From Thermoflexales bacterium (GTDB lineage: Bacteria; Chloroflexota; Anaerolineae; B4-G1; SLSP01): a stretch of 6,071 nucleotides of DNA. Of this stretch, positions 1 through 5,638 are shown in pieces. Numbering within the stretch: the first letter of the stretch is position 1; each line of letters begins with the position of its first letter. Position numbers and translations under genes: made by a program. The DNA lies in assembly GCA_015486785.1 (NCBI GenBank), contig WFQZ01000235.1, forward strand, positions 1-6,071, written 5' to 3'. The notes beneath the pieces were generated by a model. That model saw nothing but the letters and a program-made list of their open reading frames with translations. It ran no database searches and was not told the DNA's origin.

Positions 1-343
1 CATCCGGGAACGCCAGCCGCAGGCCATCATTTTGCACCCAGGCGATGGGCACGGTGGGAGCTTTGCCCCGCGCGACGGTCAACATGCGGCGGGTCAAGTC
101 CACGCCCACGATGTGCAGGCGGGGGAATTTACGCGCCGCCAGGTAGGCGAGATCGCCGGTGCCGGTGGCAACGTCCAATAGCCAGCCTGCGGGCGGCAAG
201 GCGGCTTGGGTCAGCGTCCGCTCGCGCCATTTGAGGTCCTGTCCCAGCGAGAGCAGGCGGTTGAGCCGGTCGTAAGCGGGCGCGATGCTGCCGAAAAGTC
301 GGCGCATGTGTGTTCGCTGTTGCTGCGGGTCAATGCCGCTCAT
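1..343 (-). CDS. ubiE: Demethylmenaquinone/UbiE-type methyltransferase, N-terminal part (cut by window edge)
   Basis: Class I SAM-dependent methyltransferase of the UbiE/MenG family, which methylates the ring of demethylmenaquinone (or the ubiquinone precursor) in the last steps of quinone synthesis. In a presumed Chloroflexota host the menaquinone role (MenG) is the more likely one; that is inference. Only the first 114 codons are in the window; the family usually runs to about 230-250 residues. Visible family signatures are the N-terminal FGSIAPAYDRLNRLLSLG (residues 17-34) followed by KWR, the SAM-binding motif I LLDVATGTGDLA (55-66), VGVDLTRRML with acidic D82 expected to contact the SAM ribose, and D106 in QNDGLRLAFPD. 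The start ATG (341-343) overlaps the TGA of the upstream gene as ATGA. A GGAGGG at 347-352 sits 3 nt before it, a short but usable spacing. M13 is an alternative start, less favoured because it loses the overlap and the ribosome binding site. Translational coupling to the upstream gene is likely. Confidence 0.93.
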   Translation of the reverse strand, partial: MSGIDPQQQRTHMRRLFGSIAPAYDRLNRLLSLGQDLKWRERTLTQAALPPAGWLLDVATGTGDLAYLAARKFPRLHIVGVDLTRRMLTVARGKAPTVPIAWVQNDGLRLAFPD

Positions 344-858
344 CGGCCCTCCGGCAGCAGGTGGAGCGGCAAGCTCTGCTCCAGCCGCGCCAAGATGCTA
401 TCCAGTTGCGCTCCGAGTTCGGCGGGTGGCTGCACCTGTACCGGCAAGTCTGTCTTCAGGTGGTAGGTGAACGAGATGGGGACTTCCATCTGCAAAGGCA
501 CGGCCACAGTGTATTGGATGGGGATGATCGTCTCGATGGGAATGGCGACTTCCTGCTTGCCCAGCAAGGGGACGTTGAAGCTGGTGTTGACCACGGTGGA
601 AAGCGGATAGTCAAAGTCCAAAGGCACGTTCATCGTCTGGCTGATGGGGACGGTGGTTTCCAGCGGGACGTCTTGCTCCAGGTGGACTTGCATCGTCAGC
701 GGCTGGCGGCTCAGGGAGATGAGCTGATTGCGCATTTCGGTCAGCGAGACGAGTGCTGCGCTTTGGACGTTCCACAGGACGTAGAGCAACAGCGCATTGA
801 GTGCCAGCGAGAGCAATACCAACAGGGTAAGGAAGATCGTCCAGGTGTGGGATTTCAT
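340..858 (-). CDS. Small membrane-anchored protein with a duplicated 42-residue beta-rich repeat, function unknown
   Basis: A 172-residue protein that I do not recognise as a named family. Residues 7-29 form one strongly hydrophobic segment preceded by MKSHTW, so it looks like an uncleaved N-terminal signal anchor with the rest outside the cytoplasm. Residues 30-60 look helical. Residues 63-146 are two gapless 42-residue copies rich in V/I-P-L/I motifs (DVPLETTVPISQTMNVPL against AIPIETIIPIQYTVAVPL), with prolines at 65/107, 71/113, 79/121, 85/127 and 97/139. The alternating hydrophobic and polar pattern suggests beta strands. A short amphipathic helix (about 147-165) and a charged tail end the protein. 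There are no cysteines and no visible catalytic motif, so a structural or binding role is more likely than an enzymatic one (inference). AGGAGG at 865-870, 6 nt before the ATG, supports the start. It lies 33 bp after the MFS gene and overlaps the methyltransferase gene by 4 bp, so it is probably the middle gene of an operon. Confidence 0.85.
   Translation of the reverse strand: MKSHTWTIFLTLLVLLSLALNALLLYVLWNVQSAALVSLTEMRNQLISLSRQPLTMQVHLEQDVPLETTVPISQTMNVPLDFDYPLSTVVNTSFNVPLLGKQEVAIPIETIIPIQYTVAVPLQMEVPISFTYHLKTDLPVQVQPPAELGAQLDSILARLEQSLPLHLLPEGR
421..672 (-). repeat. Two tandem 126-bp units encoding a duplicated 42-residue segment
   Basis: Unit 1 is 547-672 (residues 63-104) and unit 2 is 421-546 (residues 105-146) of the 172-residue protein. 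The two align without gaps. About a dozen positions are identical, including five prolines at constant 42-residue offset, and most of the rest are conservative swaps such as V/I and L/I. Each unit also contains two shorter half-repeats, with V/I/Y-P-L/I motifs spaced 14, 6 and 12 residues apart. The similarity is clear in protein but diverged in DNA, so the duplication looks old. Confidence 0.75.
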
Positions 859-864
859 TTTGGG

Positions 865-870
865 CCTCCT
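865..870 (-). promoter_or_regulatory. Ribosome binding site of the 172-residue membrane protein
   Basis: A perfect AGGAGG on the minus strand, 6 nt upstream of the ATG at 856-858, lying in the 33-bp gap after the MFS stop codon. It fixes the start and argues for separate initiation within a shared transcript, as no terminator or promoter is visible in the gap. Confidence 0.85.
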
Positions 871-891
871 GTAGCGTGAAAATGGGTGGGA

Positions 892-2157
892 TTATTGTAC
901 CAGACTGTGCGCGTCAATCCGCGCGTAGAAGAACAAGGCCAGGGCGTTGACGATGACGGTGGCGACGAAGAGGGTCGCCAGGCCGAACCAATCCACCAGG
1001 CTGCCGCCCAGGCCGCTGAGCAGGGTGACCAATCCCAGCAGCGTGTTGGCGAATCCCACATAGAGCGGTCGTTCCCGCTCCGGCGCGATCTCCAGCAGTA
1101 GATTGATTCCGGCCACGCCGTCGGCGGGCACGAAGATGCCGATCATCACGAACAGCGGGTACGCCAGCATATAGGTGGGGAAGGGCAGCGGCGGAAGGTG
1201 CGGCGCGATGAAGAGCAGTGCCAAGGCCAGCACCGCCGTGCTCAGCCAGCCCCAGGCGGCGAGTTTGCTCACCCACAGCCGCCCGCGATAGTCGGCCAGC
1301 CAGCCCCACGGGTAGTTGGTGAGGAGCTGGGTAGCGGTGACGAACATCAAAAAGTCCCCGGCGGCTTGATCGGGCGCGTGCAGGATGCGCCGCGCCATCA
1401 CCGTGTAGAACGGCAGGGCAATGAAGCCCAGGAACAGGGCGGAGCGTCCTAGCAGCAGATGGCGGTAGTTGGCGTCCCGCCGCAGGATGGCCAAGCCGCG
1501 TTTGAGCTGCACGAGCGTGGATGTCGCCGGTTGCGTTTCGCCGGGCGGCTCACGCACGAAGGAGAGGACGCCTTGCGCGGAGATGCCGCAGACTAACGCC
1601 ACGCCCACCAACACCGCGTAGTTGTGCGGGTACGGCAAGTTACCGCCGAGGATGTATTTGACGAAGCGGCTTCCCAGCAGCCCCAGCAATCCCCCGGCCA
1701 GCATGCGCATCGCAAACAGCCGTCCGCGCAGTGCAGGCGGCACCGTTTTGGCAGTGATTTCCAGGTAGGGGATGCCGCCGATGCCTGCCGCCACGCGCAT
1801 CACTGTGTAGGCGATGTAGAAGACGATCAAAAGGAGCACCGGGTCTTGCACCCACCACATCGTCGCCACCAGGATGGCCCAAGGGATGGTGCGCACGATC
1901 ATCACGGCGCGATAGACGCCGATCTTGCGGGGCAGGTGTTGAATCTTGGCCGACATGTAGAGCTGCGGCAAGAACCAGCCGCCGGTGGCGATTGGCCCCA
2001 GCAGCCCCAACAGCAAGTTGGAGTTGGTGAGGTTGCTGAGGAACCATACCAAAACCAAGTTGGTGTCCATCAAGGTGTTGGAGAGCAGGAACAAGCCGCC
2101 GTTGATCACGTTGAGCGTGAACGCGGTACGTACCTCGCGGGATGCTTTAGCCGTCAT
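892..2157 (-). CDS. Major facilitator superfamily (MFS) transporter
   Basis: A 421-residue polytopic inner-membrane protein with about 12 hydrophobic segments (roughly residues 12-33, 46-66, 82-102, 105-125, 147-165, 178-199, 234-254, 265-289, 297-318, 328-352, 365-385 and 389-411). A polar central loop (about 201-230) separates two six-helix halves, the normal MFS layout and length. The loop between TM8 and TM9 reads WGWLADYRGRLWV (284-296), matching the MFS motif A pattern G-x-L-a-D-x-x-G-R. The equivalent loop in the first half, QLYMSAKIQHLPRKIGVYR (65-83), is a divergent version rich in basic residues. Other notable segments are LRGRLFAMRMLAGGLLG (143-159) and APERERPLYVGFANTLLG (358-375). 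The substrate cannot be read from sequence; secondary transport or efflux driven by an ion gradient is expected from the family. GAGGAG at 2164-2169, 6 nt before the ATG, supports the start. It is the first gene of a likely three-gene operon with the 172-residue membrane protein and the UbiE/MenG methyltransferase. Confidence 0.93.
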   Translation of the reverse strand: MTAKASREVRTAFTLNVINGGLFLLSNTLMDTNLVLVWFLSNLTNSNLLLGLLGPIATGGWFLPQLYMSAKIQHLPRKIGVYRAVMIVRTIPWAILVATMWWVQDPVLLLIVFYIAYTVMRVAAGIGGIPYLEITAKTVPPALRGRLFAMRMLAGGLLGLLGSRFVKYILGGNLPYPHNYAVLVGVALVCGISAQGVLSFVREPPGETQPATSTLVQLKRGLAILRRDANYRHLLLGRSALFLGFIALPFYTVMARRILHAPDQAAGDFLMFVTATQLLTNYPWGWLADYRGRLWVSKLAAWGWLSTAVLALALLFIAPHLPPLPFPTYMLAYPLFVMIGIFVPADGVAGINLLLEIAPERERPLYVGFANTLLGLVTLLSGLGGSLVDWFGLATLFVATVIVNALALFFYARIDAHSLVQ

Positions 2158-2163
2158 AGAAAA

Positions 2164-2169
2164 CTCCTC
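2164..2169 (-). promoter_or_regulatory. Ribosome binding site of the MFS transporter
   Basis: GAGGAG on the minus strand, 6 nt before the ATG at 2155-2157. It decides the start of the MFS gene. Confidence 0.8.
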
Positions 2170-2227
2170 GCCTTAGAATAACTGCTCACTGCAAGAGTCG
2201 CAAAGCTCGCGGAGAAAGAGCTTGCCA

Positions 2228-2258
2228 GGTGCGACGCACTTCTGAAGTGCATCGCACC
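2228..2258. repeat. 31-bp nested palindrome between the two transcription units
   Basis: Arms 2228-2242 (GGTGCGACGCACTTC) and 2244-2258 (GAAGTGCATCGCACC) are reverse complements at 14 of 15 positions, around a single central T. The one exception, 2235 with 2251, is C/A in a plus-strand transcript but a G-U wobble in a minus-strand one, so the full stem forms only in RNA made in the direction of the flanking genes. The left arm is itself palindromic (GTGCG-A-CGCAC, 2229-2239), and GTGCATCGCAC at 2247-2257 is a near-copy, giving four nested elements. There is no T-run at either end, so it is not a standard terminator. It could be a dispersed intergenic repeat, an operator, or an RNA 5'-leader or 3'-end structure. 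Confidence 0.75.
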
Positions 2259-2288
2259 AACGCCCCTCGGCGGTGACAGTTGCCTCAG

Positions 2289-2329
2289 AAAAAAAGCCTG
2301 CCAGGAAGGTATTTTCCCCCCGGCAGGCT
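2289..2329 (-). terminator. Rho-independent terminator of the large glycoside-hydrolase-like gene
   Basis: On the minus strand an 8-bp perfect GC-rich stem (AGCCTGCC from 2322-2329, GGCAGGCT from 2295-2302), extendable past one mismatch by two more G-C pairs, is followed directly by seven T residues (2289-2295). The hairpin begins about 22 bp after the stop codon of the 1066-residue protein. It separates that gene from the MFS operon. Confidence 0.92.
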
Positions 2330-2351
2330 CATTTTGATCGTGCCTACAAGC

Positions 2352-5300
2352 TCAGCGCGATCCCATGACCGCGTGCAGAGATTCGCACGCCGGGCAGCCT
2401 CCGCCGGGGCGGATGATGGCGTACCCATCCTGAGGATCGTAGCCCGCACGCACAAAGTCAATGTTCCAAACGATGATGCAGCGCACCATGCCGGTGCTCT
2501 GCCCTAGCTGCGCCGCTTTCGCCAACCACGCCGCTTGTTGCGCGTTGTTGATGCCCCGCGCCCAGGCGAATTGGTCGGAGAAGGTGGGCACGCCCTCTTG
2601 GGAAGCGTATCCCATTTCGGTGTAGAACAGTTGGCGCGTTTGATGGAAGATGTTGTAGTAAAGTTGGGTCTGCGGCAGGAAGTACCAAGAATGGTGATGA
2701 TCGCCCGCGTCGGCTGGGTGACCGCTGGTGGCCGAGGGCGAGGTCGCGCCGGCGTTGTGGTGCGCTCCGATGTAGTCCATACAGTTGGCCGCGCCCGCCG
2801 CGTAGAGACCTTCGAGCCACGGTTGATCGTCGCAGCCGTTGGGGCCGCATCCGCCGAAGTAGCCGGTGGGGGCCGGTGCTGCGCTGATCACGGCGGTGTT
2901 GCTGTTGTTCTGCTTGATCGCCTGGTAGGCTTTGCACAGCAAGCTGGTGTAGGCCTGAGGGCTGATGTGCCCGACTTGCCATTCGCGGTCAATGTTCGGC
3001 TCGTTCCATACCTCAATGGCATCCGCGCCTTCTTTGGCCAAGGTGGCGACCCAGTTGGTGTAGTTGGTTTCAAACCCCGGCTGGGTGACCATGCCCGCGC
3101 TGCCCAACGCGCTCAGTTGGACTTTGAAGTTGTGGGCGTGGGCCACGGCGATGATGCCCGCCGCGTCTTCGTTGTAACGCACCTGCACCTTCATCCAGGT
3201 CATTCCGGCGTAGTGCATCTTGTCGGCGTAGGGCAGACCCAGGTCGCGCACGTGCCCGCCTAACTCGAACGCGCCGCCGCCTCCGGCGGGGGGCGCGACG
3301 GGGGCCGGCGGAGCTTGTACCTCTTCGCCCGCCTTGATCACCACGGTGACCATGCCTTGGTCAATGTCCTTGCCGCCCGCCTGGAGCTTCCACAGCCCCT
3401 TGAAGGTGCCGTCTTTATCCGGGGCGACCATGTTCACGCTGATTTCGACTTCATCACCGGCTTTCACCGCGCCCACCGGCACTTGGGATGTGTCGCTCAT
3501 CTGTTCGCCTTGCACGAAGACCAGCACCGTATCCTCCGGCCAATCGGCGGTCCCGGCGTTGCGCAGCTTCCAGGTTTTGACGAAGGACGCGCCTTTGTCA
3601 AAGTGGGTGTAGTCGGGCACGGTGACATCGGCCACGAAGGCCGCCGCCAGTGTGTCCGCGCTCTCGCCGGTGGCGGGACTGGCGGTGGTGTCGGTGGTTT
3701 CCCCGGTGCCGGAGGCCGCTTCTTCCGTGTCGGTGACGACCGGCGCGGGGACGGCGACGGTGATATCCAGGCTGCCTTTATCCACCCCGGCCAGGGACGC
3801 GGCGATGTGATAGGTGCCGGTGACTTGCGGCGCTGTCCACGCAAATTGCGGCTGGGTGAGCGGGGTGCTGGAATCCGCCGTTTGCCCTTGTGGGTTGGTG
3901 ACGCGCCAGGTGACGGCGGGCGGCGTCGTGGGGGCCGCCGCGAGTTGCGCTTTGTAGTTGGCCACGGCTTCCATCAGGCCGGGCATGTTGCCTTCGTCCC
4001 ACAGATTGCGCAGCACGATGCCGCCTAGGTGATAGCGGGCGGCCAGGTCAAGCCTGGTGCGCAGCCACGCGGGCGAGCCGAGCCAATACACGTGCTCCCC
4101 GGCGGTGACTTTGGTGACGTGGGTGGTGGCGTCTTGCGCCACTTGCGGAGCTTGCGTGCCCAGTTGGAAGGTCAGTTGTGTGCCCGGCGAAACGCTCTCG
4201 GTGAGCGGTTGGGCCGCCTGGAGTTGGCCCAGCGCACCAAAAACTGTGTCCATCGGGACGAGCGTTTGCCCGTCGGTGCTCAAGGTGGAGTAGACGGGGG
4301 TGAGCTTGTAGCGGTTGACTTGCGATGTAGCCCAGGCCAACATCTGTTCCACGGGGCCGCCCGGCGCGTAGGCCGTGGGATCAACGGGCATGGTGATCCG
4401 CAGTTGATCTACGGCTGCGCCCAGCTTCGCCCAATCGTAGCCTGCGGTATCCCAACTGCCGTCGGCGGCAAGCTGCGGTTCGTCCACCGTCACCGCTAGC
4501 CACAGGCCGTTTTTATGGAAGGCCGCGCCCAGGGCGGTGATGAATGAGGCGTAGATTTCGCGGGCACTGGCCGGTAAGGCACGGTAATCCAGCACTAAGC
4601 CGCCGTAGCCGCCGCTCTTCGCCAGCCCCACCAGGTTTTCAATGTGGGTTTGGCGGGAAGTGTCGGCCCCGAGCATGTCGGTCACCAAAGCCCAGTTGGG
4701 ATCGTGCCCGGCGACCCAGTTGCGCACAACGGGCACGGGGGCGGGCTTGAGGTTGGGGTTGACGGCCGGGAGCTGCGTCGCGTCGCCGGTCAAGCCGCCC
4801 AGGGTGCCGATCAGCATCCCCGGCACGTCGGCCTCGGTCAAGACCTGATCCGCTCCGGCGATGGGGTAGGAGGGCACTTCGGCGGCCACTTGCTGTTGGG
4901 TCAGCTTGCTCTGCATCACGATGACCGACGCGGGCAGCGTATCCACTTGCGCCAGCAAGACTTCGTTCTTGCGATCCAAGCGCGTGGGCAGCCAACGCCA
5001 CGCCTTGCCGTCCCAGGTGTATAGGTCGAGCGTTTCCCACGGCTCTGATTCGTTGGGGATTTGTACCGTTAGTTGCGCCGGGCCGGTCACTTTGCCCTTG
5101 GTTGCGATGGTGTAGTAGGGACTCTTGGCCTCCAGGTAGGCCGGAATGGCCTCAACTGCCGGGCGCAAGTCCTTGGATGCTTTTTCGGCTACGAAGTCCG
5201 CGCGGGGGACGGAGCCGAGTTTGAGGCGTAATTTGGCGTCGCCGGTCTGGGTCACGGTCAGCCCGTCCGGGTGCGAGATGGAGGGCGTCTCTGCGGTCAA

Positions 5301-5552
5301 GGTGGTGTAGCCGCTGCCGGCGGTGAGCCGTGAGCCGAGGGAGATCGGGGGCAGGAAGAGGGCCAGGAACAGCAGCACGAGCACCGCGCCGATGACCCAC
5401 CATTTGTGGGCCGCGAAGAAGGCTATCAAGCCGTCCAGCTTCCCGCCGCCGCTCGATTGCGTTGCTTCCATATCGGCCAGACTCACGACCGTGGAAGCCT
5501 GCGGCGATTCCGTTTGATTTTCAACCTCAAGGGGTTGTTCTGTGTCAGACAT
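2352..5552 (-). CDS. Membrane-anchored multidomain protein: degenerate GH18-like barrel, NBR1-like FW domain, C-terminal GH-A-type glycosidase
   Basis: A 1066-residue protein. Residues 1-50 are polar and probably cytoplasmic, and 51-72 (WWVIGAVLVLLFLALFLPPI onwards) form a signal anchor, so the bulk should be outside the membrane. Domains in order: a beta-rich region of unknown family (about 80-215); a GH18/YaaH-like barrel (about 277-535) in which the usual DGxxxDxE strand reads YGGLVLDYR (316-324), with Arg324 in place of the catalytic Glu, though the later strand VDQLRITMPVD and PGGP are kept; an Ig-like segment (about 543-602); a Thr/Ser/Glu-rich linker (604-634); an NBR1-type FW Ig-like domain (about 636-741, W661, W671, W721); a Pro/Gly linker (744-760); and a clan GH-A-like barrel (762-1066) with WNEPN (acid/base E851) and FYTEMGY (nucleophile E979). 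All seven cysteines lie in the last domain. It probably binds or cleaves an extracellular glycan; the substrate is unknown. The start is fixed by GGAGGTG 8 nt upstream. It has its own promoter and terminator. Confidence 0.9.
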   Translation of the reverse strand: MSDTEQPLEVENQTESPQASTVVSLADMEATQSSGGGKLDGLIAFFAAHKWWVIGAVLVLLFLALFLPPISLGSRLTAGSGYTTLTAETPSISHPDGLTVTQTGDAKLRLKLGSVPRADFVAEKASKDLRPAVEAIPAYLEAKSPYYTIATKGKVTGPAQLTVQIPNESEPWETLDLYTWDGKAWRWLPTRLDRKNEVLLAQVDTLPASVIVMQSKLTQQQVAAEVPSYPIAGADQVLTEADVPGMLIGTLGGLTGDATQLPAVNPNLKPAPVPVVRNWVAGHDPNWALVTDMLGADTSRQTHIENLVGLAKSGGYGGLVLDYRALPASAREIYASFITALGAAFHKNGLWLAVTVDEPQLAADGSWDTAGYDWAKLGAAVDQLRITMPVDPTAYAPGGPVEQMLAWATSQVNRYKLTPVYSTLSTDGQTLVPMDTVFGALGQLQAAQPLTESVSPGTQLTFQLGTQAPQVAQDATTHVTKVTAGEHVYWLGSPAWLRTRLDLAARYHLGGIVLRNLWDEGNMPGLMEAVANYKAQLAAAPTTPPAVTWRVTNPQGQTADSSTPLTQPQFAWTAPQVTGTYHIAASLAGVDKGSLDITVAVPAPVVTDTEEAASGTGETTDTTASPATGESADTLAAAFVADVTVPDYTHFDKGASFVKTWKLRNAGTADWPEDTVLVFVQGEQMSDTSQVPVGAVKAGDEVEISVNMVAPDKDGTFKGLWKLQAGGKDIDQGMVTVVIKAGEEVQAPPAPVAPPAGGGGAFELGGHVRDLGLPYADKMHYAGMTWMKVQVRYNEDAAGIIAVAHAHNFKVQLSALGSAGMVTQPGFETNYTNWVATLAKEGADAIEVWNEPNIDREWQVGHISPQAYTSLLCKAYQAIKQNNSNTAVISAAPAPTGYFGGCGPNGCDDQPWLEGLYAAGAANCMDYIGAHHNAGATSPSATSGHPADAGDHHHSWYFLPQTQLYYNIFHQTRQLFYTEMGYASQEGVPTFSDQFAWARGINNAQQAAWLAKAAQLGQSTGMVRCIIVWNIDFVRAGYDPQDGYAIIRPGGGCPACESLHAVMGSR

Positions 5553-5560
5553 TCTTTTGT

Positions 5561-5567
5561 CACCTCC
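5561..5567 (-). promoter_or_regulatory. Ribosome binding site of the multidomain glycoside-hydrolase-like gene
   Basis: GGAGGTG on the minus strand, 8 nt before the ATG at 5550-5552. It is the strongest Shine-Dalgarno match in the window, and the following ACAAAAGA spacer is A-rich, as in well-translated genes. It fixes the start. Confidence 0.88.
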
Positions 5568-5598
5568 AAAAGTAACATGGCTTTGCTAAGCGCGAGCC

Positions 5599-5626
5599 AT
5601 TCTAGCATAAGGCGATGGTAGAACAA
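5599..5626 (-). promoter_or_regulatory. Probable extended -10 promoter of the multidomain glycoside-hydrolase-like gene
   Basis: On the minus strand TAGAAT (5599-5604) matches the -10 consensus at five of six positions and is preceded by TGC, the TGn extension. A weak -35, TTGTTC (5621-5626), lies 16 bp upstream. Transcription would begin near 5592, giving a leader of about 40 nt that contains the strong ribosome binding site. It sits in the 86-bp gap after priA, which has no visible terminator, so some read-through from priA remains possible. Confidence 0.6.
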
Positions 5627-5638
5627 CGGTTTGGGGGT

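Larger units (their letters stand above)
2158..2351. other. Intergenic region between the two transcription units
   Basis: These 194 bp hold no credible gene. From high to low coordinate (transcription order) they contain the Rho-independent terminator of the large glycoside-hydrolase-like gene, a 31-bp nested palindrome, a small inverted repeat (AAGCTC at 2203-2208 with GAGCTT at 2218-2223) and the MFS ribosome binding site. A promoter for the MFS operon would be expected here, but none is convincing. The only candidate places its transcription start on top of the ribosome binding site. Confidence 0.7.

Noticed and set aside
310..879. Plus-strand open frame of 189 residues opposite the 172-residue membrane protein
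   Set aside because: The minus-strand frame has a perfect ribosome binding site, a transmembrane anchor, a meaningful repeat and operon overlaps. The plus-strand product is Q/H/R/D-rich and typical of an antisense shadow.
1624..2181. Plus-strand open frame of 185 residues opposite the MFS transporter
   Set aside because: The translation is Q/H/R-rich without hydrophobic core or motif, and the opposite strand encodes a full-length MFS protein.
2175..2203. Possible promoter of the MFS operon: TTGCGA (2198-2203) and TATTCT (2175-2180) with 17-bp spacing on the minus strand
   Set aside because: Spacing is ideal, but each box matches only four of six consensus bases and the predicted start (about 2168) falls inside the ribosome binding site at 2164-2169, leaving an 11-nt leader. 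Not strong enough to list as a feature.
2203..2223. Small inverted repeat AAGCTC / GAGCTT with a 9-nt loop upstream of the MFS gene
   Set aside because: A 6-bp stem is short enough to arise by chance and no T-run or known site supports a function. It is mentioned only as part of the intergenic description.
3651..3743. Thr/Ser/Glu-rich coding stretch that might be a frameshifted or repeat-expanded segment
   Set aside because: It is in frame between two folded domains and has the composition of an ordinary extracellular linker, with no repeat unit visible.
2535..4028. Long plus-strand open frames (242 residues at 2535-3263 and 237 residues at 3315-4028) opposite the large protein
   Set aside because: They lie wholly antisense to a gene with clear domains. 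Their translations are low-complexity G/R/H/V-rich with no recognisable fold, and such frames are common opposite GC-rich genes.
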